Assembly (NCBI RefSeq): GCF_001420605.1
Contig: NZ_LJIZ01000026.1
Span: 248,001-312,000, forward strand
From: Bacillus sp. FJAT-25509
GTDB taxonomy: Bacteria; Bacillota; Bacilli; Bacillales; Bacillaceae_G
Direction of reading: 5' to 3'
Length of the DNA stretch: 64,000 nucleotides
A program made the translations under genes and the position numbers. The notes beneath the pieces were generated by a model that was not told where the DNA came from, did not search any database, and was given only the letters and a program-made list of their open reading frames with translations. Numbering within the stretch: the first letter of the stretch is position 1; every line of letters starts with the position of its first letter. Positions 35,602 to 44,625 of the stretch are shown in pieces.

Positions 35602-35835
35602 AGTATTAGCTTTTTTAATGTTAAAAACCTCCTTATCTAACAAGAGTTGGAATATCATATGTTGGAGAAAACGACAAAGTTCGAATACATTTATAAATAT
35701 GTATATAACTAGTTTAGGGAAAATACTTTTTTAATAGAATACACATATACCCTCACAATACTTGGACAAAATCATATTATTACATTAGGTCTTAATACAC
35801 TTAGAGCAATAAGAGTAGATAAGCAATGATTTATT

Positions 35836-35867
35836 ACATTTCATGAAAAAGAAATGTGAATTTTTTT
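35836..35867 (+). promoter_or_regulatory. Terminator-like hairpin before the CotS-like gene
   Basis: ACATTTC (35836-35842) and GAAATGT (35851-35857) with a T run (35861-35867) form a small intrinsic-terminator shape only 16 bases before the AGGAGGG site. Transcripts starting upstream would meet it before the coding region, so it may act as an attenuator or shield against read-through. Confidence 0.4.
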
Positions 35868-35895
35868 ATGGGCTCTAAAAAGTAGGAGGGAGAAA

Positions 35896-36993
35896 TTGAA
35901 TAATATAATAATTGAGCCATGGATTGTCGATGAGCTTATTCATGATGAATTCTATGTGCCCGAATATATTGAAAAAATTGGTCTTGAAGTACTTAAATTC
36001 TATGACCTTCAAGTAAATAGCATGCAAGTAATTACGACGAAAGCTGACAAAGGCGGAGCGATTTGGAAAATTGAAACAAACGATGGTCCAAAAAGTTTTA
36101 AGCTTTTACACAGAAGACCAACTAGAAGTATGTTTAGTTTAGGGGCTCAGAAGTATTTAGTTGAGGTTCAACAGGCTAGGGTTCCAAGCATTGTTCGAAC
36201 TAGAGATGGCGAAGAATATGTAGAAGCTGGTGGAAAGCTATGGTTCGTTGCAGAATGGATTGAAGAGTTAGCACCAGTTTCTAAAGACTTAGAAGGTGCT
36301 AAGCAGTTATGTTATGCGCTTGGTGAGTTTCATCGTTTAAGTAAAGGCTATGAACCACCGATTCAAGCAGAAATTGCATCAAGATTGCACAAATGGCCAA
36401 AAAGTTATGAAAAAGTATATAACAAAATGAATTGGTTTAGAACAATTGCATTGGCTTATGATGAAATGCCAGCTAGTCAGGATTTATTAAATGTAGTAGA
36501 TGTATTTCAAGAACAAGCAAGAAAGAGTATGGAAGACCTAAACAATTCGGGTTACTTTAATATGGTGAATGAAGGAAATGCAAGTTGGGGCCTAGTTCAC
36601 CAAGATTACGGCTGGTCAAATGGTCAAATGGGACCAAATGGAATGTGGGTTATTGATTTAGACGGAGTTGCATATGATTTGCCAATTCGTGATCTTAGAA
36701 AACTGATATCTGGTACAATGTCCGATTTATTCGCTTGGGATGCTACATGGGTAAGGGAAATGATTAACGCATATCACGAAGCAAATCCAATTTCTAAAGA
36801 ATTATATGAAGTATTAATGATTGATTTTACAATGCCAAATGAATTTTATAAAAACATTAAAGAAGTACTTTATGAACCAGAATTATTTTTAGGTGAACCG
36901 ACTAAACAATTAATTCAATCAATCGTTGACTTAGAGCAGTCAAAGTGGGCAACATTGAATGAGGTTCGCAACGACTGGAGTGGAAAAGAATGA
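35896..36993 (+). CDS. CotS/CotI-family spore coat kinase-like protein
   Basis: A 365-residue coat protein with a phosphotransferase fold. N-lobe: IWKIETNDGPKSFKLLHRRP carries the expected nucleotide-binding lysine. C-lobe: LVHQDYGWSNGQM is an intact catalytic loop (HQD...N) and WVIDLDGVAYDLPIRDLRKL the metal-binding IDLD, so unlike the protein at 27756 it may be active. Known CotS-type proteins are made in the mother cell and assembled in the coat. TTG start with AGGAGGGAG upstream. The stop overlaps the start of the CotSA-like gene by four bases, as a coupled pair. Confidence 0.87.
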   Translation: MNNIIIEPWIVDELIHDEFYVPEYIEKIGLEVLKFYDLQVNSMQVITTKADKGGAIWKIETNDGPKSFKLLHRRPTRSMFSLGAQKYLVEVQQARVPSIVRTRDGEEYVEAGGKLWFVAEWIEELAPVSKDLEGAKQLCYALGEFHRLSKGYEPPIQAEIASRLHKWPKSYEKVYNKMNWFRTIALAYDEMPASQDLLNVVDVFQEQARKSMEDLNNSGYFNMVNEGNASWGLVHQDYGWSNGQMGPNGMWVIDLDGVAYDLPIRDLRKLISGTMSDLFAWDATWVREMINAYHEANPISKELYEVLMIDFTMPNEFYKNIKEVLYEPELFLGEPTKQLIQSIVDLEQSKWATLNEVRNDWSGKE

Positions 36994-38702
36994 AAATATT
37001 AATGGTATGTACAGAAAACCTACCAGTACCTCCAGTTTTAGGTGGTGCGATTCAGACTTATATTGCAGGAAGTTTACCTTATTTAAGTAAAGTACACGAT
37101 ATAACAGTATTAGGTGTTAATGACCCATCATTACCAGATGAAGAAACAATCGACGGTGTACATTATGTACGTGTGCCTGGGAAAGTATTAGAACTGTATC
37201 GTGAAGGTGTAGTTGAATATATTAAAGGAAATCAATTTGATTTAATCCACATTTTTAACAGACCACGACTTGTCCTTCCGATTAGAAAAGTAGCACCAAA
37301 TTCAAAAATCACTTTAAGTATGCATAATGATATGTTTAATATTGGAAAAATAGCTGTTGATGAAGCGAATTTAGTATTAGAAGAAGTTTCAAGTATCGTT
37401 ACAGTAAGTGATTATGTAGGAAATGTAATTCGTGAACTTTATCCTCAAAGTGCAAATAAAATCAGAACGATCTACTCAGGTGTTGATTCTGACCGTTTCT
37501 TACCTGGTAATGATCCTAAAATGATTAGTACAAGAGACACACTTAGAAAAGAATTTGGTTTAGAAAATAAAACGGTTATTTTATTTGCAGGAAGACTTTC
37601 AGAAAACAAAGGTGTAGACCGTCTAATAAGAGCATTGCCAACACTTTCAAAAACCTTCAAGGATTTAGCTTTAGTCATCGTAGGAAGCAATTGGTTTAGT
37701 CAAAATAATGTTACAGACTATGTAGCATATATTCGTGCAATCGCCAAAAAGCAAGATGTGCCGATTATTACAACAGGGTTTGTATCACCTTTTGAAATTC
37801 ACAACTGGTTTGCAGTAGCAGATTTATTTGTATGTACTTCATTATGGCAAGAGCCTCTTGCAAGGGTTCACTATGAAGCGATGGCAGCTGGACTTCCAAT
37901 TGTAACAACTGCTCGAGGTGGTAATCCTGAAGTCATTATACCAGGTGAGAATGGATTAATCGTAGAAAATCCAGTGGATCCAGATGAATTCGCTACCAAA
38001 ATCACAGAAATATTATCAAACAAAACGCTTATGAAGAATATGGGAATAAAAGGTAGAGAACTTGCAGTTACTAAGTATTTATGGAGTCGTGTAGCAAATG
38101 AAATTCTATCTACATGGAGCCAAACTGAATATGCTTCATCTATTTCACCAGAACTATTAGAACAATATGAGCCTCAAAAATTATTTAAAACTGCAGTACA
38201 AAATTCACAGTTGAATGTAGCTAATAATAGTGTATCTGAAGTAAACGAACAATCGACGACAGAAATTATTGAAGTAAACGAACAACCGACGACAGAAATC
38301 ATTGAAGTAATCGAACCAACTGTAGAAATAAAACCAACTACTGAATCAATAGTAGAAGTACCAAAACCAGTAACTCAGTCCGAAATCAATTCTATTGGAG
38401 AAATGCTAGAAATCTTAGTAGAGAAAGCAAAATCAGTTCCTAAAGAAAATGTAGTCACAAAAGTAACGGAAGAATTTTCAGTTAATACGAATCCAAGAGT
38501 ATTAAGACGAATTAGAAGAGTAACTGATCAGGTCGTAAATAATGCAAGCTCATATTCAAACCTAAACGAAAGACCATATGCAAATGAAGTAAGTAGAGTA
38601 GAAAATAGGGCTAACAATCTATCTAATCATGTTAAATCAGAACCATTTAGATTAAAGAAAATTCCTAGCGTAACTGAAGTGCATAGAAACAGATATCGAT
38701 AA
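36990..38702 (+). CDS. cotSA: CotSA-like group 1 glycosyltransferase with long C-terminal extension
   Basis: Residues 1 to about 380 are a GT-B fold family 4 glycosyltransferase: GGAIQTYIAGSLPYLSK near the start, TIYSGVDSDRF, FAGRLSENKGVDRLI, and the donor site EPLARVHYEAMAAGLPIVTTARGGNPEVI. The length and the pairing with a CotS-type kinase match B. subtilis CotSA (about 377 residues). The remaining 190 residues are an added low-complexity tail with repeats of the form VNEQ-TTEIIE and Pro/Thr/Glu/Val-rich spacers, then a basic end. The tail could anchor it in the coat. It probably glycosylates a coat component. Confidence 0.85.
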   Translation: MKILMVCTENLPVPPVLGGAIQTYIAGSLPYLSKVHDITVLGVNDPSLPDEETIDGVHYVRVPGKVLELYREGVVEYIKGNQFDLIHIFNRPRLVLPIRKVAPNSKITLSMHNDMFNIGKIAVDEANLVLEEVSSIVTVSDYVGNVIRELYPQSANKIRTIYSGVDSDRFLPGNDPKMISTRDTLRKEFGLENKTVILFAGRLSENKGVDRLIRALPTLSKTFKDLALVIVGSNWFSQNNVTDYVAYIRAIAKKQDVPIITTGFVSPFEIHNWFAVADLFVCTSLWQEPLARVHYEAMAAGLPIVTTARGGNPEVIIPGENGLIVENPVDPDEFATKITEILSNKTLMKNMGIKGRELAVTKYLWSRVANEILSTWSQTEYASSISPELLEQYEPQKLFKTAVQNSQLNVANNSVSEVNEQSTTEIIEVNEQPTTEIIEVIEPTVEIKPTTESIVEVPKPVTQSEINSIGEMLEILVEKAKSVPKENVVTKVTEEFSVNTNPRVLRRIRRVTDQVVNNASSYSNLNERPYANEVSRVENRANNLSNHVKSEPFRLKKIPSVTEVHRNRYR

Positions 38703-38734
38703 AAAATCATATTTTTGAGGAATATGTCTAAATA

Positions 38735-38783
38735 AAAAGAGGCAGTCTCATCAGTTTAAATACTTTTGAGATAGCCTTTTTTA
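38735..38783 (+). terminator. Rho-independent terminator
   Basis: AAAAAGAGGC..TCTCA (38735-38751) pairs with TGAGA..GCCTTTTTT (38768-38783) across a two-base internal bulge. The gap 38784-39220 is otherwise AT-rich; it has a 76-codon frame without ribosome site that I do not accept as a gene. Confidence 0.8.
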
Positions 38784-39220
38784 GTTTGGAAATAATTTTT
38801 TATGAGGGGTTTCAGACGAGAGCGGTTTATACTACTAACACTTTGTAATAACACAGCTTAATGAAGGTTAAATTGGCTAAATTAACGCCAAAACGACGTA
38901 ATGAATGTCTTAAGTGTGTCAATTCCATAAACGACAAAATTGGCCATATTACAGCTAAATATACATCATGGATTCAATCATACAAAACTAGTTCAAATAA
39001 CACGGAAAGTCTTTCATATAGATTATTTTGGTGCATGAATACCTACAAATATTTCTTTTTAATAGAATGGTTTATTAGTGTTCTAAAATAAATAAATCTG
39101 TAGGCTAAAAAAGCTAGTTTTTAAGTCAGAAACTTTCTAAACATAATAGGTATATATGGTGACAAGTCCTCCGGTATTTACATATAAAGTATAATGAACA
39201 AATGTTTGGAGGCAAGTTAA

Positions 39221-40132
39221 ATGAAAATCCGCAAGGCTATAATTCCCGCTGCTGGTCTCGGGACTCGGTTTTTGCCGGCAACAAAAGCGTTGCCAAAAGA
39301 AATGTTACCTATAGTTGATAAACCAACTATTCAATATATCGTTGAAGAAGCCGTAGCTTCAGGAATTGAAGAAATTATTATTATTAGTGGTAGAGGCAAA
39401 CGAGCAATTGAGGATCATTTTGATAAATCATATGAATTAGAAGAATCATTATCTCGAAAAAACAAGCTAACTGTTTTGGAAGAAATGCAGAAAATATCTA
39501 ATATGGTGAAAATCTTCTATGTGCGTCAAAAGGAACCGAAAGGATTAGGCGATGCAATATTATGTGCTAAGAGTTTTATAGGAGATGAACCATTTGCTGT
39601 TTTGTTAGGAGATGACATAGTAATGTCTACAACACCTTGCTTACAGCAAATTATTAATGTTTACGAGAAATATAATGCCCCGGTTATTGCTGTTCAGAAT
39701 GTTCCTGATGAAGAAGTAAGTAAATATGGCGTTATTAAACAAAAGGACAGTACTTACGATACAAATACAAATCTATTCCAAGTTGAGTGTCTAGTGGAAA
39801 AACCAAAATTGAAAGATGCCCCATCAAATTATGCAATTATGGGAAGATACATTCTTACTCCAGAGATTTTTGATGTTTTAGAAACAATTTCTGTGGGACA
39901 AGGCTGTGAATTACAATTAACAGATGCGATTAATGAATTAAATAAAAATCAATTTGTCTTAGCATATAATTTCGAAGGTAAACGATATGATATCGGAAAT
40001 AAAATCGGATTTATAATGGCTACAATTGATTTTGCGATTAATAGAGAAGATATAAAAGATGAGGTAATTGAATTTTTAAATGAGGTCATATCTGAACATG
40101 CTCTAAATATGAAGAATCAGGAAGTGGATTGA
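39221..40132 (+). CDS. galU: UTP-glucose-1-phosphate uridylyltransferase
   Basis: A 303-residue nucleotidyltransferase that makes UDP-glucose (called gtaB in Bacillus). The N terminus RKAIIPAAGLGTRFLPATKALPKEMLPIVDKP is diagnostic; FAVLLGDDIVM holds the metal-binding Asp and VEKPKLKDAPSNYAIMGRYILTPEIF follows as usual. TTGGAGG precedes the ATG. It is one base pair apart from the UDP-glucose dehydrogenase gene, so the pair forms UDP-glucuronate for the neighbouring spore glycosylation enzymes. Confidence 0.95.
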   Translation: MKIRKAIIPAAGLGTRFLPATKALPKEMLPIVDKPTIQYIVEEAVASGIEEIIIISGRGKRAIEDHFDKSYELEESLSRKNKLTVLEEMQKISNMVKIFYVRQKEPKGLGDAILCAKSFIGDEPFAVLLGDDIVMSTTPCLQQIINVYEKYNAPVIAVQNVPDEEVSKYGVIKQKDSTYDTNTNLFQVECLVEKPKLKDAPSNYAIMGRYILTPEIFDVLETISVGQGCELQLTDAINELNKNQFVLAYNFEGKRYDIGNKIGFIMATIDFAINREDIKDEVIEFLNEVISEHALNMKNQEVD

Positions 40133-40133
40133 C

Positions 40134-41444
40134 TTGAAAATTTCGATATTAGGTACGGGCTATGTAGGTTTAACAACAGGAGTCTGTTTAGCAGAGATTG
40201 GTCACTCAGTAACTTGTATTGATATAAATGAACTTAAAATAAAAAATTTGTGTGCAGGTATTTCTCCTATTTATGAACCAGGAATTGAAGAGTTAATCAC
40301 TAATAATATTAAGTTAGGAAAATTATCTTTCACAACCTCTTATGATAGAGGGTTAGAAGATGCTAAGGTTATTATCATTGCAGTAGGTACCCCTCAAAGA
40401 GAAGATGGGGCGGCAAATTTATCCTATCTTGAGGGAGCAGCGATTGATATCGCGAAAAATATTAAACAAGACGTAATTATTGCGATAAAAAGTACTGTTC
40501 CAGTTGGAACGAATGAAGTAGTAAAGGAAATTATTCAACAAAATTGCAGTAAAGATATTGTAATTGACGTTGTTTCCAATCCAGAGTTTCTAAGACAAGG
40601 CTCCGCAATTAAAGATACGATGGAAGCAGATCGAATCATTATCGGTAGCGATTATCAAGAGTCTGCTAGAATTGTTGAAGAACTGTATAAACCATTAAAT
40701 GTACCAATCTTGATTACTAGTATTCGAAGTGCAGAAATGATTAAATACGCATCCAATGCATTTTTAGCTAGCAAAATCAGTTATATAAACGAAATTGCAA
40801 ATCTTTGCGAAGCACTCGGTGCAAATGTAGAAGATGTAGCAAAAGGAATGGGCAAAGATAAACGAATCGGTGAAGCGTTTTTATATGCTGGAATAGGTTA
40901 TGGTGGCTCTTGTTTCCCGAAGGATGTTAAAGCATTATTGCATACAGCTGAGTTAAATGGGATTGAATTTGGTTTTTTAAAGGAAACTATTTCGATTAAT
41001 AATTTTCAACGTGAATTGCTCGTAAAAAAAGCTATTGAACGATTTGGTATATTAAAAGGGAAAAAGATTGCATGTCTAGGATTATCTTTTAAACCAGATA
41101 CAGACGATATGAGAGAAGCACCTTCTATTAATATCATAAATTCTCTAACAGAATTAGGGGCAGAGGTCATTGCATATGACCCTGTTGCAATTGAAAACGC
41201 AAAAAAAATACTAGGTAGCAATTTAACGTTCGCTAGTTCAATAAATGAATGTGTAACGGATACAGATGCAATTTTTATTGTTACTGAGTGGAGAGAATTT
41301 AGAGAACTTGACTTGCCTAGCATTTTAACTAAAATGAAGAATCCAATTATTTTTGACGGAAGAAACTGTCTATTGGAAGACAGAATAAGAGATTGTGAGA
41401 AAATAGAATATTACCCAGTTGGTAAACCGTCCATCATTCGATAG
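40134..41444 (+). CDS. ugd: UDP-glucose 6-dehydrogenase
   Basis: A 436-residue enzyme oxidising UDP-glucose to UDP-glucuronate with two NAD+. N-terminal Rossmann motif GTGYVGLTTGVCLAEIGH, catalytic Cys260 in GYGGSCFPKDVKAL, and the C-terminal domain with LSFKPDTDDMREAPS. Starts with TTG one base after the galU stop. It supplies substrate to the UDP-glucuronate epimerase at 34627. Teichuronic acid synthesis (TuaD) is the other known use, but no tua genes are here. Confidence 0.95.
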   Translation: MKISILGTGYVGLTTGVCLAEIGHSVTCIDINELKIKNLCAGISPIYEPGIEELITNNIKLGKLSFTTSYDRGLEDAKVIIIAVGTPQREDGAANLSYLEGAAIDIAKNIKQDVIIAIKSTVPVGTNEVVKEIIQQNCSKDIVIDVVSNPEFLRQGSAIKDTMEADRIIIGSDYQESARIVEELYKPLNVPILITSIRSAEMIKYASNAFLASKISYINEIANLCEALGANVEDVAKGMGKDKRIGEAFLYAGIGYGGSCFPKDVKALLHTAELNGIEFGFLKETISINNFQRELLVKKAIERFGILKGKKIACLGLSFKPDTDDMREAPSINIINSLTELGAEVIAYDPVAIENAKKILGSNLTFASSINECVTDTDAIFIVTEWREFRELDLPSILTKMKNPIIFDGRNCLLEDRIRDCEKIEYYPVGKPSIIR

Positions 41445-41456
41445 CATAATAAAAAT

Positions 41457-41494
41457 AAAAAAACGACTTTCAAACTAATTTGAAGTCGTTTTTA
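41457..41494. terminator. Bidirectional terminator
   Basis: AAAACGACTTTCAAA and TTTGAAGTCGTTTT pair with one bulged T, with A and T runs on the two sides. It separates ugd from the convergent kinase gene. Confidence 0.85.
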
Positions 41495-41499
41495 TTATT

Positions 41500-42282
41500 C
41501 TACTCATTTTCTTCATGTAATGGACGGTAGATCGTTTTGACGAATTTATGTTTAAGATAAGGGAGAATTTTTTTTCTACGATTTACTAATCTGCCGACAA
41601 TTGCCTTTTTGTCTTCCTTTGATATTAACCAATCATCAGGTATGACTTCTACAATTTCTTCTAAAAGCAGAACTGGGAATCTTTGGATGATCTGCAGTTG
41701 TTCATTAAATTCTTCTTCACTATTTATATATTTGGACATGAATTGATGAGTTGAACTTTTCATAATATTTTGAGGCAATGTTTCTAACTCTGAAATTAAC
41801 CAGCTGTAAGAACCAAATGCTTCAGCATGGTCAATGATCCAAAGTTTAAATTGGTCTAAACTTTCTTCGCGAAGTAAAATGTTTTTTCGAGTCCGATCTC
41901 CATTACACAGCCAATAATCGAATAAAATGATGCCAGCAAGCTGATTGTTATTCAAAATATTAGGAACCGATCCGACTTGATGACCATTTAACGTTTCAGG
42001 TACATATAAAGAAATAAACTGAAACTTTGAATTCTGAACATCTTCTGGTTCTATATCCGGTATTGTTTTTGAAAATTCTTCAGGAATAGAAACGATTTGA
42101 GCAAAAGGAACCGGTAAATCTAAAAATCTAGCAATGCAATAGGCAACCCATTCGTTCGGTAATGTTTTCTCAAATCCGGATCTAAAATATTTCACAACAT
42201 AATCTCTACCATCACTAAATGTAATTAAATGAGCATTTGATTTTCCTTCTAGTTTTTTAATATAGGAAACTGGTTCAATCAT
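41500..42282 (-). CDS. HipA-like kinase domain protein
   Basis: A 260-residue protein with a phosphatidylinositol-kinase/HipA-like fold: a glycine-poor N-lobe with FSDGRDYVVKYF (candidate nucleotide lysine), the catalytic loop FDYWLCNGDRTRKNILL with Asp and Asn, and WIIDHAEAFG in place of DFG. Only the single kinase domain is present, without the HipB partner of persistence modules. It overlaps the upstream glycosyltransferase gene by eight bases and shares the polysaccharide context, so a role in spore or surface glycan biology is more likely than toxin-antitoxin action. Confidence 0.7.
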   Translation of the reverse strand: MIEPVSYIKKLEGKSNAHLITFSDGRDYVVKYFRSGFEKTLPNEWVAYCIARFLDLPVPFAQIVSIPEEFSKTIPDIEPEDVQNSKFQFISLYVPETLNGHQVGSVPNILNNNQLAGIILFDYWLCNGDRTRKNILLREESLDQFKLWIIDHAEAFGSYSWLISELETLPQNIMKSSTHQFMSKYINSEEEFNEQLQIIQRFPVLLLEEIVEVIPDDWLISKEDKKAIVGRLVNRRKKILPYLKHKFVKTIYRPLHEENE

Positions 42283-43384
42283 TTTGAATCACATCACTAT
42301 TTTTGCCTTGACCAAATTTAAGTAGATATTCGCGATAAATATCTGCCACTTTATGGATCGCAAAATTTTCTTCAACATGTTTGATAGCATTCTGTGATAG
42401 CTTTTCATGAAATTTCTTATTATCAACGATTGAATATATTTTTTTAACAGCATCTTGAACATCATGTCCTCTAAAAAGCATACCTGTTTCACCTTGAAGA
42501 ACGATTTCTGAAATAGGCACTATATTAGAAGCAACAACTGGAACGCCACATGCCATAGACTCAATAAAGGTATTACCAAATGATTCTACTTTTGTAGTTG
42601 CGATTGTACAACCACCTGATTGAAGTACTTTAGCATATACATGGGGCATTTGTTGATAAGGAATAACCGGAAACCATTTAATCATATCGGTTAGACCTTC
42701 TTCCTTCCAAGTTAATGCAAAGTCCTCTCGCTGAACACTTTGAGCTCCTCCAATTAACCAAATTTCAATATCCGACCGTTCACTTTTTATCAATTTTGCA
42801 ACTTCGATTAACATTGGCCAGTTTTTTCGTTTATCCACTCGACCGATACAGCACACAATTTTTTTATTGTTTGGAAGGATTGGATTATTTTCGTATGCGA
42901 TTTCATCCCCCGCTAATGGATGGAAAAATGATGTGTCAACACCATTGTAGATTACTTTAATGGGGATATTATCTGTTAAGATGGAAACTAATCTTTTTTG
43001 AAAATTTGATGGAACAATAATAGAAACAGGTTCAATGGATCTAAATTTCTTTAAATGAGGTTGTAGTTTAATAAGCTCGGGCGTACGTGCTTCTACAATA
43101 ACTGGACCTTTATATTGAGCTTTTTGTAACCACTTATACGCTGATCCCGTATCTACTACAATGATTGCGTCATATGCATTGTTTTTAATGATATCAATAA
43201 TTTCGTTTTCGTCCTTCGTTAAATAGACAGGTGCAATATCTTCCATTATGTGTAATCCACCATGATCTGTTGTGTATAGAAACTCAGTATCAATTCCAAA
43301 CTTTTTAAAATAAATTGAACGATTCCTCCAGCCAGCATTTACTCCACCAACTGTTAAGAGACGCCAGATGATTAAGACTTTCAA
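42275..43384 (-). CDS. Group 1 glycosyltransferase (GT4)
   Basis: A 369-residue GT-B glycosyltransferase. It has VGGVNAGWRNRSIYFKK near the start, VIYNGVDTSFF, CIGRVDKRKNWPMLIEV and the donor-binding ESFGNTFIESMACGVPVVASNI. The sugar is unknown; the UDP-glucose/UDP-glucuronate genes next door give likely donors. It starts at TTG 43384 with GGAGGGG upstream and is the first gene of a two-gene minus-strand operon with the HipA-like kinase. Confidence 0.88.
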   Translation of the reverse strand: MKVLIIWRLLTVGGVNAGWRNRSIYFKKFGIDTEFLYTTDHGGLHIMEDIAPVYLTKDENEIIDIIKNNAYDAIIVVDTGSAYKWLQKAQYKGPVIVEARTPELIKLQPHLKKFRSIEPVSIIVPSNFQKRLVSILTDNIPIKVIYNGVDTSFFHPLAGDEIAYENNPILPNNKKIVCCIGRVDKRKNWPMLIEVAKLIKSERSDIEIWLIGGAQSVQREDFALTWKEEGLTDMIKWFPVIPYQQMPHVYAKVLQSGGCTIATTKVESFGNTFIESMACGVPVVASNIVPISEIVLQGETGMLFRGHDVQDAVKKIYSIVDNKKFHEKLSQNAIKHVEENFAIHKVADIYREYLLKFGQGKNSDVIQND

Positions 43385-43746
43385 ATTTTCCCCTCCTTGG
43401 TTTTAGGGTATACAAATAACCTTTTTACTTATATGAAAACTAATTGTATACACGATTACGGCTTTTGACCGGATTCAAATTTTGAATAGTAGTCCTATTT
43501 TAGTTAATTCAAATTGAGGTAAATTGTAAGGGCAATTAACTACAAACTACAAATATTTATATGGTTAAAAGCAGAAAAATAGTTAGGAAATTACATTATA
43601 TTTTTTATGGTCTTTTCGTGTTTCTTTACTTCTACTTTTCCTTGCTCCTGATTTAGGGATATGATAATGTATAAGAAAAAGAAGTATTAACTGCAACTTT
43701 TAAAATAAGTGAAGGATAAACTTCATCATTGGAAGGATTAAAAATA

Positions 43747-44601
43747 ATGGAGCGACCTAATTTTAAATTGTTAGTTAAAGAAAAATTTTCACAATTATCA
43801 CCAGGGCAAAAAAAAGTAGCGACTTATATGATTGAAAATCTTGAGGAGTGTGCTTTTAAAACTGCTTATCAAATTGGAAAAAAAGCTGATGTTAGTGAAA
43901 CAACGGTCATTCGTCTTTCATATGCACTCGAATTTGAAGGCTTCAGTGATATGCAGTTAAGTGTTCAAAATGAGTTTCTTCATTTAAATAAAGCCGATTA
44001 TATAAAAGAAAAAGAAGAGATAAAAAATGTAGAAGGTCAAAATACTTTTACAAAAATTATCGAAAATGAAGTCAATATTTTAAGAAACTTATTACAACCT
44101 TCGAATATTAAGGAAATTTCAAAAGCTGTAGAAGCAATTACCTGTGCGGATCAAGTGTTAATTGTTGGTCATCGTGTATCTCATATAGCTGCGTATTGGT
44201 TTTCGAATACGTTGAGCTCAATTAGAGGAAACGTAATGTATTGTTCTCCAGCAGGTGACTTTTATGAAAAGTTTTGTAATTTAACAGAAAAATCAGTTGT
44301 TGTTGCATTTTCTTTTCCAAGGTATGCAAAGGAAACACTAACAATTGCAGAATGTACGAAAGAAAATGGAGTAAGTTTAATTTCGGTTACTGATCGATTA
44401 TTATCACCAATTGGTCGAATTGCAGATATTGTTCTAACTACAGAAGAGAACGTGGAAAGTGGTTCTAACTCAATCGCATCAGTTATTAGTCTATTAAATT
44501 TAGTGATTGCTGGATTATATGAAAAAGACAAAAAAAGAATTCAGATGTATCAACAAAAATTGGAAAAAATTTATTCTTCCTATGAAGTATTTATTGAATA
44601 G
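43747..44601 (+). CDS. RpiR/MurR-family transcriptional regulator
   Basis: A 284-residue regulator with an N-terminal helix-turn-helix (KKVATYMIENLEECAFKTAYQIGKKADVSETTVIRLSYAL) and a C-terminal sugar-isomerase (SIS) domain with LIVGHRVSHIAAYWFSNTL and VVAFSFPRYAKET. SIS domains normally bind phosphosugars. Here the three following genes act on N-acylated amino acids, so its ligand may differ. The ATG at 43747 follows GGAAGG; a TTG at 43729 is less likely. It is the first gene of the operon or sits just before it. The upstream gap 43385-43746 holds no other gene. Confidence 0.87.
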   Translation: MERPNFKLLVKEKFSQLSPGQKKVATYMIENLEECAFKTAYQIGKKADVSETTVIRLSYALEFEGFSDMQLSVQNEFLHLNKADYIKEKEEIKNVEGQNTFTKIIENEVNILRNLLQPSNIKEISKAVEAITCADQVLIVGHRVSHIAAYWFSNTLSSIRGNVMYCSPAGDFYEKFCNLTEKSVVVAFSFPRYAKETLTIAECTKENGVSLISVTDRLLSPIGRIADIVLTTEENVESGSNSIASVISLLNLVIAGLYEKDKKRIQMYQQKLEKIYSSYEVFIE

Positions 44602-44625
44602 AAAAAACAGTTAGGAGCATATCTT

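Noticed and set aside
38861-39091. 76-codon frame reading MKVKLAKLTPKRRNECLK...
   Set aside because: No ribosome site, no recognised family, composition of intergenic sequence; it may be a remnant but I cannot support it as a gene.
41006-41323. 105-codon minus-strand frame inside ugd
   Set aside because: Shadow frame opposite a highly conserved enzyme gene.
41500-42282. HipA toxin of a persistence module
   Set aside because: No HipB-like antitoxin gene is adjacent and the partner is a glycosyltransferase; only the kinase fold is claimed.
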